This document shows positions 11,833 to 26,300 of a DNA stretch of 64,000 nucleotides, piece by piece. How positions within the stretch are numbered: the stretch's first letter is position 1; each line of letters opens with the position of its first letter. The notes under the pieces were generated by a model that had not been told where the DNA came from, did no database searches, and was given only the letters and a program-made list of their open reading frames with translations. The position numbers were made by a program, and so were the translations under genes. This stretch comes from Tetranychus cinnabarinus (Eukaryota; Arthropoda; Arachnida; Trombidiformes; Tetranychidae): assembly GCA_022266195.1 (NCBI GenBank), contig WHVY01000003.1, positions 4,030,001 to 4,094,000 on the forward strand, written 5' to 3'.

Positions 11833-13961
11833 AATAAAATTGGCGCAAAATTAAAACCAATGGTAACTGGTGTATGATTGGTTTATTGAACAAGAGCAAC
11901 AAACTAGACCAAATGATTAGTTAAAAATTATTGCGGTTTCCAGAGTTGAACCAGTAATGTTAAGAAAAACGAAGAAGGAAAAAAGTAGGAAGCTCAAGGG
12001 GAGTCACATCATATTAACTTGTTGAGTAAACATCTTGTGATTAAAATCACCAAGAAATGAAAGAGCGCCTCTTATAAAGTTTACTTTCAATTTTATCACA
12101 TATTTTCAATCTGTTTGTCTCCATGTTCACTTTAACATTTCTCATCATCATCATCATGATCGTCCAACCTCTCAATCATTATCACCCAGTAACTTATCAT
12201 TAAGGATAGCCCAGTATGGTGACGATAATGTCTTTTCAACAAAAGCCTCTGGCTGTGACAGTCACAAGCCTAATAACATGAACTGTGTTTATTTAGATCA
12301 AATGCTCATCAAACAACAATCAAATCAATTACCAATCACACATATTTTATTATCATTTGCATTCATCTTTTGAGGTCATCAGATGATCAATATCATTAAT
12401 CCATATTGAAGCAACCTTGTTCAATCCCAACCTTTTGGATTTCCAGTAAAATATCTCTTTTTTTGCATTAAAATTCAGTTTCTACCTTTTTTGCCTTCAA
12501 ATTTAATGATAATTGTTTCTATTTTTAGTTTGATACATTTTATATGCTCTTCATTATGCTGATCATCTTTAACCCATTCAACTGTACATTAACATGGGAA
12601 ATTGTGTCTAAACGTTTAAACACTGGTTAACAATCAGTAAATTTTGTTGCCCACTTTAACCCATCAATTAGCTTCACTTTTAACTGGACCATTTTTCATT
12701 GTAAAATATAATTTAATTATCCCTATGAGAGTTACTTTTTAATAGGAGTCGACTATCATTGGTTTATTATTCATTTAAGTGACAATATTGAAAACATGAA
12801 TGTTAATAATGAGCTGCAAGTTTGTTGATTAATTTGAAAAGAGACTGAAAATCAAAGTTAGACTTTTTTTTGCTAATTTCAAGTATTCAGTTACTATTCA
12901 CACTCCAATGACAGTTGTAAAGTAATCGTCAATTGAAACTTGATGTAAGAAATGATAAACTCAATTGATTAACTTGATAAATGAATAGATAAAGAAAGAA
13001 AAGCCATCACAATTAACATTGATGGAGTAAACATTGAAATAGATAGCTTGGGAACGAGCAAGTTTCATCTCGTAAATTCAGTTACGGAAACTTATCCATG
13101 TTCACTTTCTGCATCCATACCATGGATCAGTTAGACTGACATTCAATACCCAGCAGTCTAAGCTTGTCGGTTGTAAAGTGGAAAGCAATTAACATTAAGA
13201 CTGTGGATCCAGCTGATATTTGGGTTTGGCTGGATGAGCTCCAATAAGATACATTTTAGACAAAAAACCGAAATGTTTATCAGAATCAAATGAGCTTCAA
13301 GCCCAATGATGAGACTATTATCAATGAAAATCATGAACACAATAAATTTTCTAGAGTCTGAATCAATAAGCTACATTAAAAGTGCTTCAGTGATTTTAAT
13401 TTTAAGTCACTAGTTCAAAGATATCTTTATAAAACCAGAATTAAACTTTACATTTACTAAAGATGTTAAGATGATGATATCGACATTAATCTCGAGATTC
13501 ATCAAGAGTTTCATTAATTTTGTATCAATAGATTCAAACATCAAGTTGAACATAAAATTGTGTCAGAACAATTCAATTTTTTGTAAATTTCTTGTTACAA
13601 TATTAAAATAACCTGATAATGTATATAAATTTTAACATGATTCTTGGGTCTAAACATTTGCTAAACACAAGTTTCAATCTACTTCCCTTTTCATCAAAAT
13701 AGTCACCTTACGAGTGAAATGCACTAAATCATCAGATTTATGTTTTACTTTCTGGCTATTTTTGGCCAATATTTAAACCCTGTTTTCGATCATGAAAACG
13801 TCAAAAAAATCTTATTTATCGATAAAAAATAGGAAGAAACCTAAATATTTCATTTTATTTTGTTCAAGTCCAAGTCTTGGTTTTATAATCTGACAATGTT
13901 GAACTTTGAGTTAAATCTCTAAGCTCTGGGAAAAGCAACGTTTGACTTGACTTACTCAAGT

Positions 13962-13983
13962 GATTAGGTTAAGTTAGATTAGC
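13962..13983 (+). repeat. Short degenerate TTAGG-like tract
   Basis: GATTAGGTTAAGTTAGATTAG resembles (TTAGG)n, the arthropod telomere unit, with decay. This is the weakest of the six such tracts in the window. Confidence 0.35.
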
Positions 13984-14839
13984 TTTTCATGATGAGCCAT
14001 TGAAATTGAGTCGCGCAATCGAGCACTTAGTCTTGGATAAAATCCAATAGTTTCATTATTGATTACAGTCAACATTTAATGATACTTTGATTAGCCAAGT
14101 GAATAGCAAATTGTTGCAAAATCAGTTTTTATAATTATTTTTGTTTTTACCGGAAATTGATCATTGAGTTAATTAAATGATAACTTTAGTCAGTTAAGTC
14201 CATGATAAAGGGTAAACAGTTTCATGAAGATTCATCTTTTTGCTATCATCTTAATAACAGTTGATTGATTGGTTGATTAGTTGATTAATCCACTTTCAAA
14301 GTCTTCAATTTCCTGTTTTTGTCTCGCCTTATCAACAAGTGACAATTCATCTTTACCTTTGCTCATGGTACTTTACCTGGAATGAAAATTTCCGATGTTT
14401 TTCAAAAGTGCAGGATTGCGCATTGAAACAAAAATCAATTGGAAAGGTCGATCCTTGTTATCACTGACAATGAAAACTTGCGATTTAAAAGATACAAGAT
14501 TCACAAATAGAGGCAAATAAACCAGTAAATCACCAAGTCTTTCAATTAACGTGATTTCAGATCAATTTATATCTTTCATCTTCATTCTGCAAATAATAAA
14601 GTTTCTGGCATTTCCAACTTTAATGAGTTTCAGAAATGTAATTGGTTAAAACAATGATCAAAATGCCTTTCCGATTGTATTTTTACTATTGCCAACTGTT
14701 CATTTCCTTTAATAAACTGAAATTCCAATGAAATTAATGTTTCCTAAATATTTCCATCATCTATCAAGTTCTTATTGTTTTCACTACTTTATGTACTTCA
14801 TGAGCTTTAATTTTACTTGATTGGATAATCTATTTCAAC

Positions 14840-15034
14840 CTAAAAAGACGCAATAAACGTTCGTTGGTTGATCTCTGATCTTGAAAATGGAGCGAAATAA
14901 TGTTCGAATGTCACAGCAGAAACTCGTCGTTGCTTCAGTACATCTCTATCTTTATACTTCTTCTTATATCCTTTTTTGAAGTAGTTTGGTAGCAGTTTGT
15001 ATCCAGAATCTACCTGACGAGCTGCACTTTTCAA
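14840..15034 (-). other. Unassigned open frame with coding-like composition
   Basis: A 64-codon reverse-strand frame, extendable by a few codons upstream to an in-frame stop. It encodes a basic, Lys/Tyr/Arg-rich peptide (containing YFKKGYKKKYKDRDVLKQRR). Its composition is less AT-biased than the surroundings and it uses varied codons, which is why I record it. I recognise no family and see no convincing splice sites. It could be a remnant of a mobile element, a lone exon or chance. Confidence 0.2.
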
Positions 15035-18000
15035 ATGTTTTGTTTCACTAAGCTTTTAAGATCGTCTAAAGACAGCACAGTTTAAAACTGTAGCTGACTC
15101 TGAAGTTGCTATTATGAGCATTTTTGAAGGCAAAAGTCTAATTTAAATGCTTAGAAAATTGTGAGTAAATTCGACCTCAGACCATCTTTAAGTTGTAATT
15201 TCGGTTGATATCATCGCTCTCCGTTAGCTTCTCGATTCTTTAATAACTTTGAAGGTTTGAAGTCTGCTTGATCATCTCGAACCTTTGAAGTTTCCCTGAA
15301 ATTATGATAATAAACTTGTGGCATCTATTGTTACGAATGGCGAATGAATGAAAATGAAAACTGATGAAAGTACACTTTATGTGTAAACATGGAAAACTAA
15401 TCCAGTTTGCTTGAGTAGCTATTGATTTCCTTTCAGGGTACAATAAGCTTGTCTTACTCAAGCCAAATGTTGAAAGTTGCAAGTCATGAGAATAGTGAAA
15501 AGTGAAGAAGATCACTTTTTTAATTTCACGACTTGAATTACAATGAGTTGAACAATAAACTTTACAATTTCCTACTTGAGATCAACTCTTTATTAAGTGA
15601 AGAGTAACAAGATTACTGTGACAAAAAAGATGGAAAATTTCGATTAAAATGACGATTCTAAATGAAAGGTCAAGACTTGAGGCTGTTTTAAGATGAGCAA
15701 AAAAAGTTTGCTCAAAATTTAGTCCATCAACTCATTAGATGGAGCAAATAATGAAAAAATTCAATCGAATTTCATTCGAACCAGAAGTAAAATGGACAGA
15801 GGAAAAGGTTAAAAGCGAAAGCATTTAGCAATAAAAGTCCATCAAAGATCAATTAAAGAGCAACTTATAGTCAATGCTTGGTATTAGTCAATAAATCAAT
15901 GAGCAAGGAATGAAAAAAGTGTTTCGAATAGGAAATTGAAACAAAAGAACATTTTTTCTGATCGATTGAGAAGCGTTTCAGCCACAGGGCATTCAATAAG
16001 TGAATAAAAGCTAATTGGTAATTAAACCAGTGTAATTAAGGTCTTGTCGAATCTCGATTTTAATCATTTCTCTTGTTCTCATCCTTTTCTTACTTTCCTC
16101 AATCAATTGTAGACTTGGACCAATTACCTGAACAAAATGATATTTTTTATCCAATAACAGAATAAGTTTGTGATGGAAGAGCTCAGAAAATGTGATTAAT
16201 ATTATTCCCTGTAATGGTTAATAGTTTTCAACTTTTGCTTGCAACAATCATTGAACCTTTGATTGGATCAGATGAATGCATTCAACTTTCATCCCTTTCA
16301 TCTTGTATCATTGATGCATTGGGTTTTCATTTTGTGTTTTCATCTTTTCATTTCTCATCAACAAAATGTTACTCTGATTGTCATTGATGACTTACTCTCA
16401 GTCCGTTTACTTGCAACATTACATATCAAAAGCAATGATTTCAATGTTGAATCTCTTTCATTCAACATGTATTTCGATGTGAACAATACTGACCAATGAT
16501 AGATTCATAATATTATGCATATAATCAATGGAAATAAATCATCTTTTTCCTTTCATCATTTCATTTACCATCCTGTTTCCATCCAAACAATTATTCCTAT
16601 CTGTAGCCAACTTGTTCATCACATAATAAACATCAATATTCTGGTTATCATTAGTTGTCATTCAGGGGAATACAGAATGCTAGATAATTGGTTGCATGTG
16701 AATACAAATCTATGCCAATCATTGAAAAGAAAAGAAAAGTAAATCAAAACAGTTTTCTGGTTTCGGATTTGAATCGCACTTTTAATTTGCTTCATCATGA
16801 ACCAACTATGATAGTTCGGTGGAAATAAGTTTATCTTTGGACAGTTTCTGCAAAGAATCTTGAAGTTATTTTGAGATTCCGTCACAATATTTATGTAAAC
16901 GTTTCATGATTTCATTTGAATATTAACCTTTATTGGAAACTGTTTTACATCATGTTTTACATGGATATTGAAGTTTACAATTTTGTAGTTAATTTTCTTG
17001 TTGATGGCAGTTGGCTTACATTTGAGTTTATCGAGAGTCAATCGTGATGAGAATATTGAATTAAGTTTGATGATACTTCATCAATTACCAGAAATACATT
17101 TTTCAACTCTTGTTCTCACCTTAATTTGATTTTGATTGCAATTTGGTTCGATCCATTTACGTTCACAGTCAAAACGTAAACTTGGATATCAAAAAGGATT
17201 GACCATTCAAGCAAAATTCAGCTCTTTATTAGCACATAAATGACAACTTATTTTGAGTCACTTTAATAATTTTCTGACAACGATCGATGTTTCATTTCAT
17301 CAGCTTCTTTGGGCATTAACTAAGACCTCAAGTATACATCAATATCCATCAACAAAGACTATCGCCTTAAAAGCCTTAAAAAACTTTCAAAATAAAAAAG
17401 CTCAACATTTTGATAAAAATCTCAGCGAACTTGGATTTTCTGAAAAGCACAGAGTTTAACATTCAGAAGCATAAAGATGCAATTAGATTGCTTAACACTA
17501 AGTTTCATGATTAGTCAAGTCCATGAGAATAATTATTGAGAAATGTTCCTGAGAACTTTGCCGTTGTAATTCAATCCATACTCTGAATCAAATGAAATCC
17601 AATCTGGCATTCTGTTCTTCTGTGAAGTTATCAGATGGTTATTTTCATTAGTAAAGTCTGTTTCTCCTGAACCGGCTATTTTCATGGAAAATAGACATTT
17701 CTCAATGTTTCTCGTCTCTCCTTCAGGCAATAATACTATCATTATTAGACTATTATTTTCCGTTCAATCAATATTGCCATGTTATTTACTCCTGATGACG
17801 ATATAAAACTGAAACAAGAGCAAAGGAAAGGAAAGAAAAAAAAAGTCAAAATGTTTTGATTTTATTTACTATTAACTTATTTTCATGATTGTGTGCGAAA
17901 CAAAATAACAACAATAATGATGAAACTGATTCTAAATATAATTTATTATGAAATATGATGAACAAAGAGTAATGGAAAATAAAAATACAATCAAAACTAA

Positions 18001-21000
18001 TTTCATGACGAAGCAAACTGTGAAACTAATGTAATTATCATTACATGATGGAACCATTAGTTTCAACTATTATTAAAAGCAATCATTTGAATTATCGTAA
18101 TGAGTTGGTTAATAGTAAGCAAAGGGTGGAGTTTTAATCTCAATAATTAGCTAATTTCCTTTCAAACTCTTTAACATGACAATGATTCAGATGGAAATGA
18201 ACAAAAAAAATGGTTAATGATTATAATGACAATTTGTAACCATTTCAATATTTATAATTGAAAGCAAACCGTGACCATAAACATTGGATGAACAGAAATG
18301 ATAATAACTAAGAGATACAATATTACCAACAGTTTGGACAAAAAGATTCATTCGACGGTGAAAAAGCTCCATGTAAGAACTCGACTGAGATCAACAGAGA
18401 GAAAAACATTTCTTCAGAGATTCTCCAAAATTTCAAATTCGAAAATTATATCGAAACAAATGAGTTGATTCAATGAGATACCAATCACCTTGTGATTAAA
18501 CAGAGACTTGAATATCCATCAATAGCGAGTGAATGGCAATAAAAGTTTAAGTTGAAAATAAAAGGCAAAAATAAAATTGAAATGATATCATAAAAGAAGA
18601 CAAAATAATGAATAAAGTGAGTTGACAAAAAGGAGTGAAATTGACGCAATTGAACTCGAGTTTTGTTGTTATTGCCTCAATGAAAGTTCAATTGTATGGA
18701 AACTGTAAAGGAAGACTGAATGAAACCAATTGAGACAAAAAACGAAATAAAAACTCAACAATTGTTATTGTCATTTTCATCATTAGACGGTTTGGTAAAG
18801 CATTGGAAAGGAAAGCAGTGTAAAGCTGAACGTCAATTTGGTTTAGTCTTTGGGTGAAAATGCGTTCCAATCTGTTGGATGATTGGAACGGATGATTTGA
18901 TGAACCCATAAACAGTTGGAAGCCAATAACAGTTGAACTCATTTGTTCTGGAAATTCTCGTGAAACTCATTCTTTCCTCGTTATTATCATCATTAAAACA
19001 TTTCGCTCTTCTTTTTTGCTCTTTGATTTATTCTCTCTCTCGTTGTTATTATATTTTTGTTTCGTTGCGTTTCAAATCATTTGCTCATCAATTATCATGA
19101 GGTGCTGAGATGGTAAATGTTTTCATGTTGTTCTTCTTCCAATTGTTATCATGTTGATATACATCAACTCGAATGTTCATTGATACTTAAATCTCCAGTT
19201 TGACCAGAATCAATGGTTATTAGGGAATGAACAGGGAGGGAAAATGTGATGAACATGATCATCGATTAGTTGAACAATGATAAAGTTAATCATGTTTGGT
19301 AAGCCCTGTAAGTGAAAATTTTCATTGTACAAGAATGATGTTTGAGGAGAGAGAAAAAAAAAGTTTAGAAAAGAAAATTTTACTTTTTGTTCCATTTTTC
19401 GTTTCATGATTGTTTACTGATAAAGATGAAAGACTCTTTTCACCATTCTTGAGATTCAACTATAATTGAACAAATAATTCCCATGAATATCCTTTTCCAC
19501 CTACCATGAGAAATGACAGGATGAAAAGAAAGTGAATGAAAAGATGAAGAAAAAAAAAGAATCAAAATAAGATCAAAAATCTTAATCGATTTTGCTCTTT
19601 TCTATTTTTTCGCAACAAAAATTGTTCATTTTTTTCATGGCAATTTTGATGGAACAAAAAAAGAGTACAAAAAGCAAATCAAAAACAATTGTCATTTCAA
19701 CATTTATTGATTTCAAATTGTTTTTCTTTCATTTGTTTACATGGTTATACTGATATCAGCAATGAAATGATAACAAGTCTTATTAAGTGTCTAACAAGGA
19801 ATTTTGCTGGGAGTTTGACTGGGAGTTGTTTCGGAGTTTGATGAGAATTTAAATGAAAATATTTCTCTTGGAATGTTTGATATTCATTTTGATTTTAAAT
19901 TATAAATTCAAATGTAATTCAATCAATCTTGTGAAATAATTTCATTGTTTTGATAAAAAGATAAACTTTTATTGACATGAAATATAATTGGACTATTTTT
20001 GTCAGAACTTTATTCAGTTACTTTTTTTTCTATCAAATTTGTTGCCTCATTAAAGTTGCATTTGATTCGCATAATTGCATTATTATGTTCACATTGAGTT
20101 TTACGTTTTTGTTTGGTTTAGTTTTTGTTGTTTCTTGTATTTCACTTTGGGCATTTCAGTCCATTATTGTTATTGATGGAAGAAAGTTTTTACTTGAGAA
20201 AAGGAAACAAGAAAATTGCAATTAAAAGTTGAATCATTCTGGACGAAAGAGGAACAATATTGAAGCGCCTTTTCAATCAATCTTTTTTTTCTTGTCACAG
20301 ACTGAACAAGTTCAGATGTAAAAGTCAATCAATAATCTTTGACATTCAATGAACATTGTGCCCTAAAGGTATGAGGTTAAAGTGAAAATTGATTAAATAG
20401 TTGATCAATCTATTCTAAGTGCAATCTTTCAATCTGTTTCAAAGTCATGCATTTGTCATGGACTGTCTCAGGAATAATGTAACAATGAAATGCAATTAAT
20501 TTAACAGTTTAACAGTTCTAATTGCAATCTATAATGGTCAAAGATGGTCAGAGAAAAACTTTGCAATCGATTGGACCGAAGAAAATCAATGTTTCAACTT
20601 TCTTTGGTTGATCTTTGATGAGTTTTTCCCTTTTAAATCGTAATTTTAAGTTTCTCTTTCAATCCGACAAAGTATATTCGCCTTATTCCGTCCAGAAAAT
20701 AAGAATTTATTAAAAGGCCGAAAATCGAGTTTACCTCCGACTTTTGATATAATTTTCTTCCTCTGATCACTCAAATAAAAAGTTTTGTAGCTTTGATCGC
20801 AATTATAATAGTAATGGAAGATAATGTATAAATAGCTTTACTGTTATCAAAACAGTTAATTGTCTACCTTGAGACGTTTCATTTAATTACTTCCCATTGA
20901 AACTTGAAGTACATCTTATTATATTCTGTCGATTTTGCAAAATTTTCACCTTGAACCAAATGCTATGAAAAACTGTTCATTGAAATATCTTTTCTTGCAT

Positions 21001-23324
21001 TTGTAAATGTTTAAGTTTGGTTACTATTGTGATCAAATCAACAAAAATTTAGTCAAAAACACTGTTACTCAATGTTCGTGTTAATACTTGCAGTCAGTAC
21101 GCGATCAACATCTAACTGCCTGTTCTTAATCTTACCCTGAAAAGGTATTTTGAATTTTCAAACACAATTTAAATAAGCATCGCTGGTGTAAAAAATATCA
21201 TGAATTCCTTAGACATTTTCATATTAAATATTTTTTTCTTTTTGTTTATAAAGGAATTAATATGAAATTACTTTTCTTGAAAACTGAAAAACTTTCAGCA
21301 GGAAATATTCTCCATCTATTCTGTTATATAATTTTAAAGAAAAATAAAATTTGGCCAAATTTGGTTAAAGTGTCTACAATAGTTCAAAGTCATATGCACT
21401 GTTGGTTTGATTTTTTGTTATTGAACTTCTAAGCGAAAAATGCATGGAAACTTCATACAATTCCAGAAGATTTACTTTGAATTGTTCAATGAAAGAGGTC
21501 GATTATTCAGTTTCAGTAACAGCAATCCTTGATTTCTGTTCATCAGAGATTTTCAGACTTCTTTTCAAAATTCTACAAATATTGAGACATTCACCATGAA
21601 CTTGCCAAACCAGAAATCGGACTGAAAAACTCAGTCCATCATTGATGAGCAAAAAAATGAAATCAATAAAAGTCATTGAATATCTTTGGAAAGTTCAACT
21701 GTGAACTGAAATATGAAAAGCAAATTTCACTCTAAATCCATGCATGGAATAACATATTGATTTGTTAATTGAATAAATCTTTAACTGAATTCATTATTTA
21801 ACAAGTTTACCTTTTTCCTATTCACCAAAAATCAATGAGGAAAATATGTTGAAATTGAATTTTGATATAAAACTTTGAGAAAAATTTTTGCCAAACTTGA
21901 GTTTAATATTTAAATTTATTTTTCAATTTTCAATTACATTGTAAATTGAAAGATTTTACAGATTTTACAAAAAGTTAAATTTCAATTAAATTTTGGTCCA
22001 AAAAAGGGAAACTTCACTTCACTTTTATTCAATAAAAATCATTTATTTAACCAACAATTAAAAGGTCCAATTAGCCGAGTTGAAGTGAAAAGCAATTCTC
22101 TTTGCTCTTCTCTGGCTGATTTATTAAACAAAAAACAAGACAAAACTTAAGTGGCACATATAAATATCATGATAATGTTATGCTGATAATAATAATGATA
22201 ATGCTTATATTAATAGCAATAATTGTAGTTATTGTAAGTGTATCACAAAGTGTGATTGAAAGATGAAACAGTTTGTTAGGAAAAGGCACTTTTAATGAAG
22301 GATGATCGAGATGAGGCAAGTGAGGCACTTGAATGGATACTTTGAATTACCAGGCAAAATGCTGATGGTGACTAAGGCTATCAAATTATTGCAATTTTGT
22401 TCATCTTCTTCTTCTTCAAATTACATTGTTCAAGTTGGTAGACAATTAATCAATGGAGATCGTTTTGAAGCCAAAAGTGTATGATAAATGGACTTGAATG
22501 GAAATGAAATTTCAATCGATTGAACGAAAAAAGGCTGAAATGAAAAATGAATTATATGGATAATAGGAAATAAGATGGAAAAAGAAAGAAAAAGAAAAGA
22601 TGGAAATGTTGATATTTCTGCTCAGATATTCTTCATTCTCATGTGAGAAGAAGGGAAAAAATAATGAACTTTTGTTTCAATTCATTTGCGTTGGACAATT
22701 TACAATTGCAATTGGAATGTGAGTAAAGGTGAAAACGGCTAAGAATTGAACATTGCAAATGATTGGCTTGCAATTGTTTCAGTTGAACTTTGGGCAACGA
22801 TTATGTGGTCAACTGGGAGGGAATTGGGTAAAGCAAGAGTTTGATTAAAAGGTAATCTTTTTTGATGGATGTTCGAGTGAGGATAACAAGTCACTTGAAA
22901 TACGAGGTTTGACAATGACCAAGATCACAAGGTTGAGAATTGAAAGTTTTTTTTGTCAAATCTTCTTCTTCTTCATCAGGGTTGTTCAAGTGGTGATGAT
23001 GATAGTAATGGTTGGTTTGTTCAAGTGTAACTCGAAAATTGCTTTCCTTTTGTGTGAAAATGTACAGCAAATGGTCAATAGTAATGAGTCCTTTGAAATG
23101 CGATCAAATTTCATCATTTTTCATCAATTGATTGAATCATTTTATTCAATTGCTAATTGGTTCATCGTCGCCCTTTCGACCCAATTTCAAAGTCCCTTTC
23201 ATTTGTGAAAAGGTTTGCCAATATGTTTTGTTCAGGTTTTCATAGTTTTCAGGATTTTTGTGTCTTTCGTTTATTTCAATTTCGTTTATCTTTCGATTAC
23301 TTTTTTTTAATCATTCAACTTGTT

Positions 23325-23330
23325 TTTATT
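23325..23330 (-). terminator. Poly(A) signal AATAAA for the PGANT gene
   Basis: On the minus strand AATAAA begins 21 bases after the PGANT stop codon (TGA at 23353-23351). An ATTAAA variant follows about 18 bases further on. This is a plausible early cleavage site and implies a very short 3' UTR. Confidence 0.55.
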
Positions 23331-23350
23331 CACTTTTGAGTCTTTTGTCT

Positions 23351-26300
23351 TCACGCTAATTTGGTGAATTTGGACGGATTGAAGTTTTGAAATTTCCATT
23401 TCTGGTTGGTCTTTTCGGGTGAACAAGGTCTCATCCAGAGTTTATCACGTTTGGGTGACATTTCAAGGCACTTTCCGCTGCTTCCATGTTTAATTTGATT
23501 TTTCTGAGTAAACAAGATGAAAGAGGTTAGAAATTGGAAGAGAGACAAAAAGGAAAAGGAATAATTTGGAGACCAGAAAATGAGCTGAAAATGAACACTT
23601 TGAGTTTATCTTCGTATTTAGGTCAAGTTCAATGTTTATCAAACTGTTATCATTTTGTGTGTTCACAGGATTGATGATAATAATGGTGATAATAATGATC
23701 CCTTTGGAATAGGTTTGAACATCAATTCTCGATGGAAGCCCAGAACTTAACAAATTGCGAGTTAAATTGATGTTGATGGTAGAAAATAGTTTATTTTAAG
23801 GCAAGATTGGAAGAAGAAGAAGAAGAGCGAAAAGTTGTGAGCATTTCTTTTTTTTTCTCAATCAACTTTTCTCTTCCAATGAAAGCAATTCAGATGATAA
23901 TGATGGGGAATAAATTGTTAAATGGAGCGATCAAGATGAGCAAAAAATGAGAGTAAAGAGGGAAAACAAAGTTAAATAGTTGCTGATGATGAACTTGCTG
24001 ATTGATGAGATTATTGTAAATATTATCATGTCTAATGGTCAAACAGAATCTGAAAAAATTTCATTTTCTATTCAATTTCAAAGTTGAATTTAAAGACTTT
24101 TCATGAAAATCAATTTTTCCATTTCCTGAAATTCTTTGGGAAAAGTGATTATCTTTGGTAAAGTTGAACACTAATTAGACTAAGTAATTTGAATTATCAA
24201 TTTGTGTGTTTACATGAGTTTCATGATAAGAGTGACAATAATGAATGTAAAGGTAAAGTTAATAATCGGCTTAAAAATGGTGATAATATGAACCTAAAAA
24301 AGGTAAAAGAGTTTCAGGCAAATACTTTTTTTTCTCTACCTTTACCTTATTCTGTTGAATGATGATGATAATGACAATACTAATGATAATACTAATGAGA
24401 ATTATAATCAACTGGGAATGATAATAATGGTGAAATGATATTTTTTGAGGTTCATTTTTTTCCTTCTTCTTCTCTTGTATTTCATTAAAGATTATACTTA
24501 TTTTTACCCTGAAACATCTTTTACTGTGTTCATTGTCAACATGAATAAGGTTAGAGGATGAGATGGAGTGATGTTGACGGCAACACCATGACAATACATG
24601 ATGATACTTGAAATGTGTTTTCATGTTTCATCAGATAAATTTTGTTGCTTGCTTTGCTTCTTCTTCTTTTGATTCCTTCTTTAGCCAATTATTCAGACAA
24701 TTTGAAAAGGTAAAAGACTAATTGTGTTAGCTTGTTATAGTTTTCTTGTCAAATCATGTTGAGATGTTGCTTCTGTCCCACAGATGAAGATTGAGATGAT
24801 GAAGGTGAAGGTGAAGATGAGGATAAAAAGCAAGAAATGGCGAGTAAAGTAATTGAGAGGAAAAGAAAAGTCGAAGCAACCAATCAACATTGAAGGTTAA
24901 ATTGAAACTTATCTTTGCTTTTTACTCTTCATTACAGTTCATCAGTAAAACGTTTTTTTGATGCCTTTCATTTTAGCTCTTCAATGGTCTCGAAAGAGGT
25001 TGAGATACTCACATCATCGTCATAAATCCAGAGTTGATTACCCTTGGCTCCATGGCATGGATAAAGGACAACATCTTTACCTGCAAAATCGAGGCAAGCT
25101 TCATCACGACGAATCTCACCTTCTCTGGATAAAAGGAAATACTGATTGAACCATTTGGAGCGTAGGGAAAATGGGTGAAAGTACCATGGAAAAGAGAGAA
25201 ATGATAAAAGGGAAAAGAAGAGAAAAATAATTAAAAAAGTGTAAAAAAATAGACAAAGGTTTTCTGTTTTGATGAGCAACAATCAGATAAATTGGTTAAA
25301 CAATGAGTTAAGCCAGTTAAACGTATTTTTTGGTTGGTTGATTAATTTACTAATTGAATGAACAATTTAACTGCAAAATTGATTCACTTATTATTCATTT
25401 GAGTTGTTGATGGAATGCAGAAAAGAGAAAGACAATGAATTTTGAAAGGTTATTCATGGTTGATGATGAAAAAGAATCAATGGTTGACTGAAGTAAAGTA
25501 GGAATTTAATTTGTTTCAATTGAAAACTCAACAGCAATTCAACTCTGAAACAATGAAAAAAGACCAAAAAAATATTCTAAACCAAATTTATGCAAAGCTG
25601 AGAACAGATGAAAATGATGAAAAACTGTGAAAACGAAAAGTCAAACCAGATCGAAACTCGAAAATTTCGACAAATTTTTTCGTCAGAAAAAAATTCGAAC
25701 AAAAATTCTTCGAAAATTCTTGAAATGAAATACTGGTTTCCTCAGTAAATATTGTTCTGAGCAAAAGTCGATTTTATGAGTTTTTCCATGTTCGCCATTT
25801 TTGGTTTTTTCAATGTTGTGTTTTCAATCAAATGAACTACCTGATTATCGCGTCCAGGTAAACATTCCCACATTTGCAGCTTATGATAGGAACCAATCTT
25901 GAATGGCGATTTTTCGAGGCACCAACCATCGATAAGTTCATCTTGTTCACTCTTTTCAAGAGTCGATAAACTTCGAATCTGTTCAATGTTTCATTTTAAA
26001 ACAAAAATTAATTTTGTATCAAAAGTTAGTTTCGAGAGTTGCAATAATTTCGATAAGTTTTCAATGTTTAATCACCATAAATTCACCAAGAATTAATCAG
26101 TCGAACGATGGAAATTTTGCCACATTTTTGTTGATTCGCTGATAAATTTTTACATTTTCTTTGTAATTTTTTCTTTTTCTGTTTTTCCATTCATTCATGA
26201 GCAATATTATCATGTTATTGGAATGGTAAAATTGACTTTATCATTTCGAGTTGAATCTTTGAATGTTTAACCTGTTCACAACTTGTATGAACAAGTTAAA

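Larger units (their letters stand above)
11833..23324. other. Long AT-rich interval with no supported gene
   Basis: About 11.5 kb between the LDLa gene and the 3' end of the PGANT gene. Open frames here are short, lack splice-site support and show no domain signature. Items noted: a TTAGG-like tract at 13962-13983, a copy of the dispersed AATAACCTGAT motif at 13596-13620, and an unassigned reverse-strand frame at 14840-15034. The left end should contain the LDLa promoter. The rest may be intergenic DNA or introns of genes I cannot see. Confidence 0.55.

Noticed and set aside
24958..25149. Plus-strand open frame of 63 codons
   Set aside because: Antisense shadow of PGANT exon 9 (beta lectin repeat).
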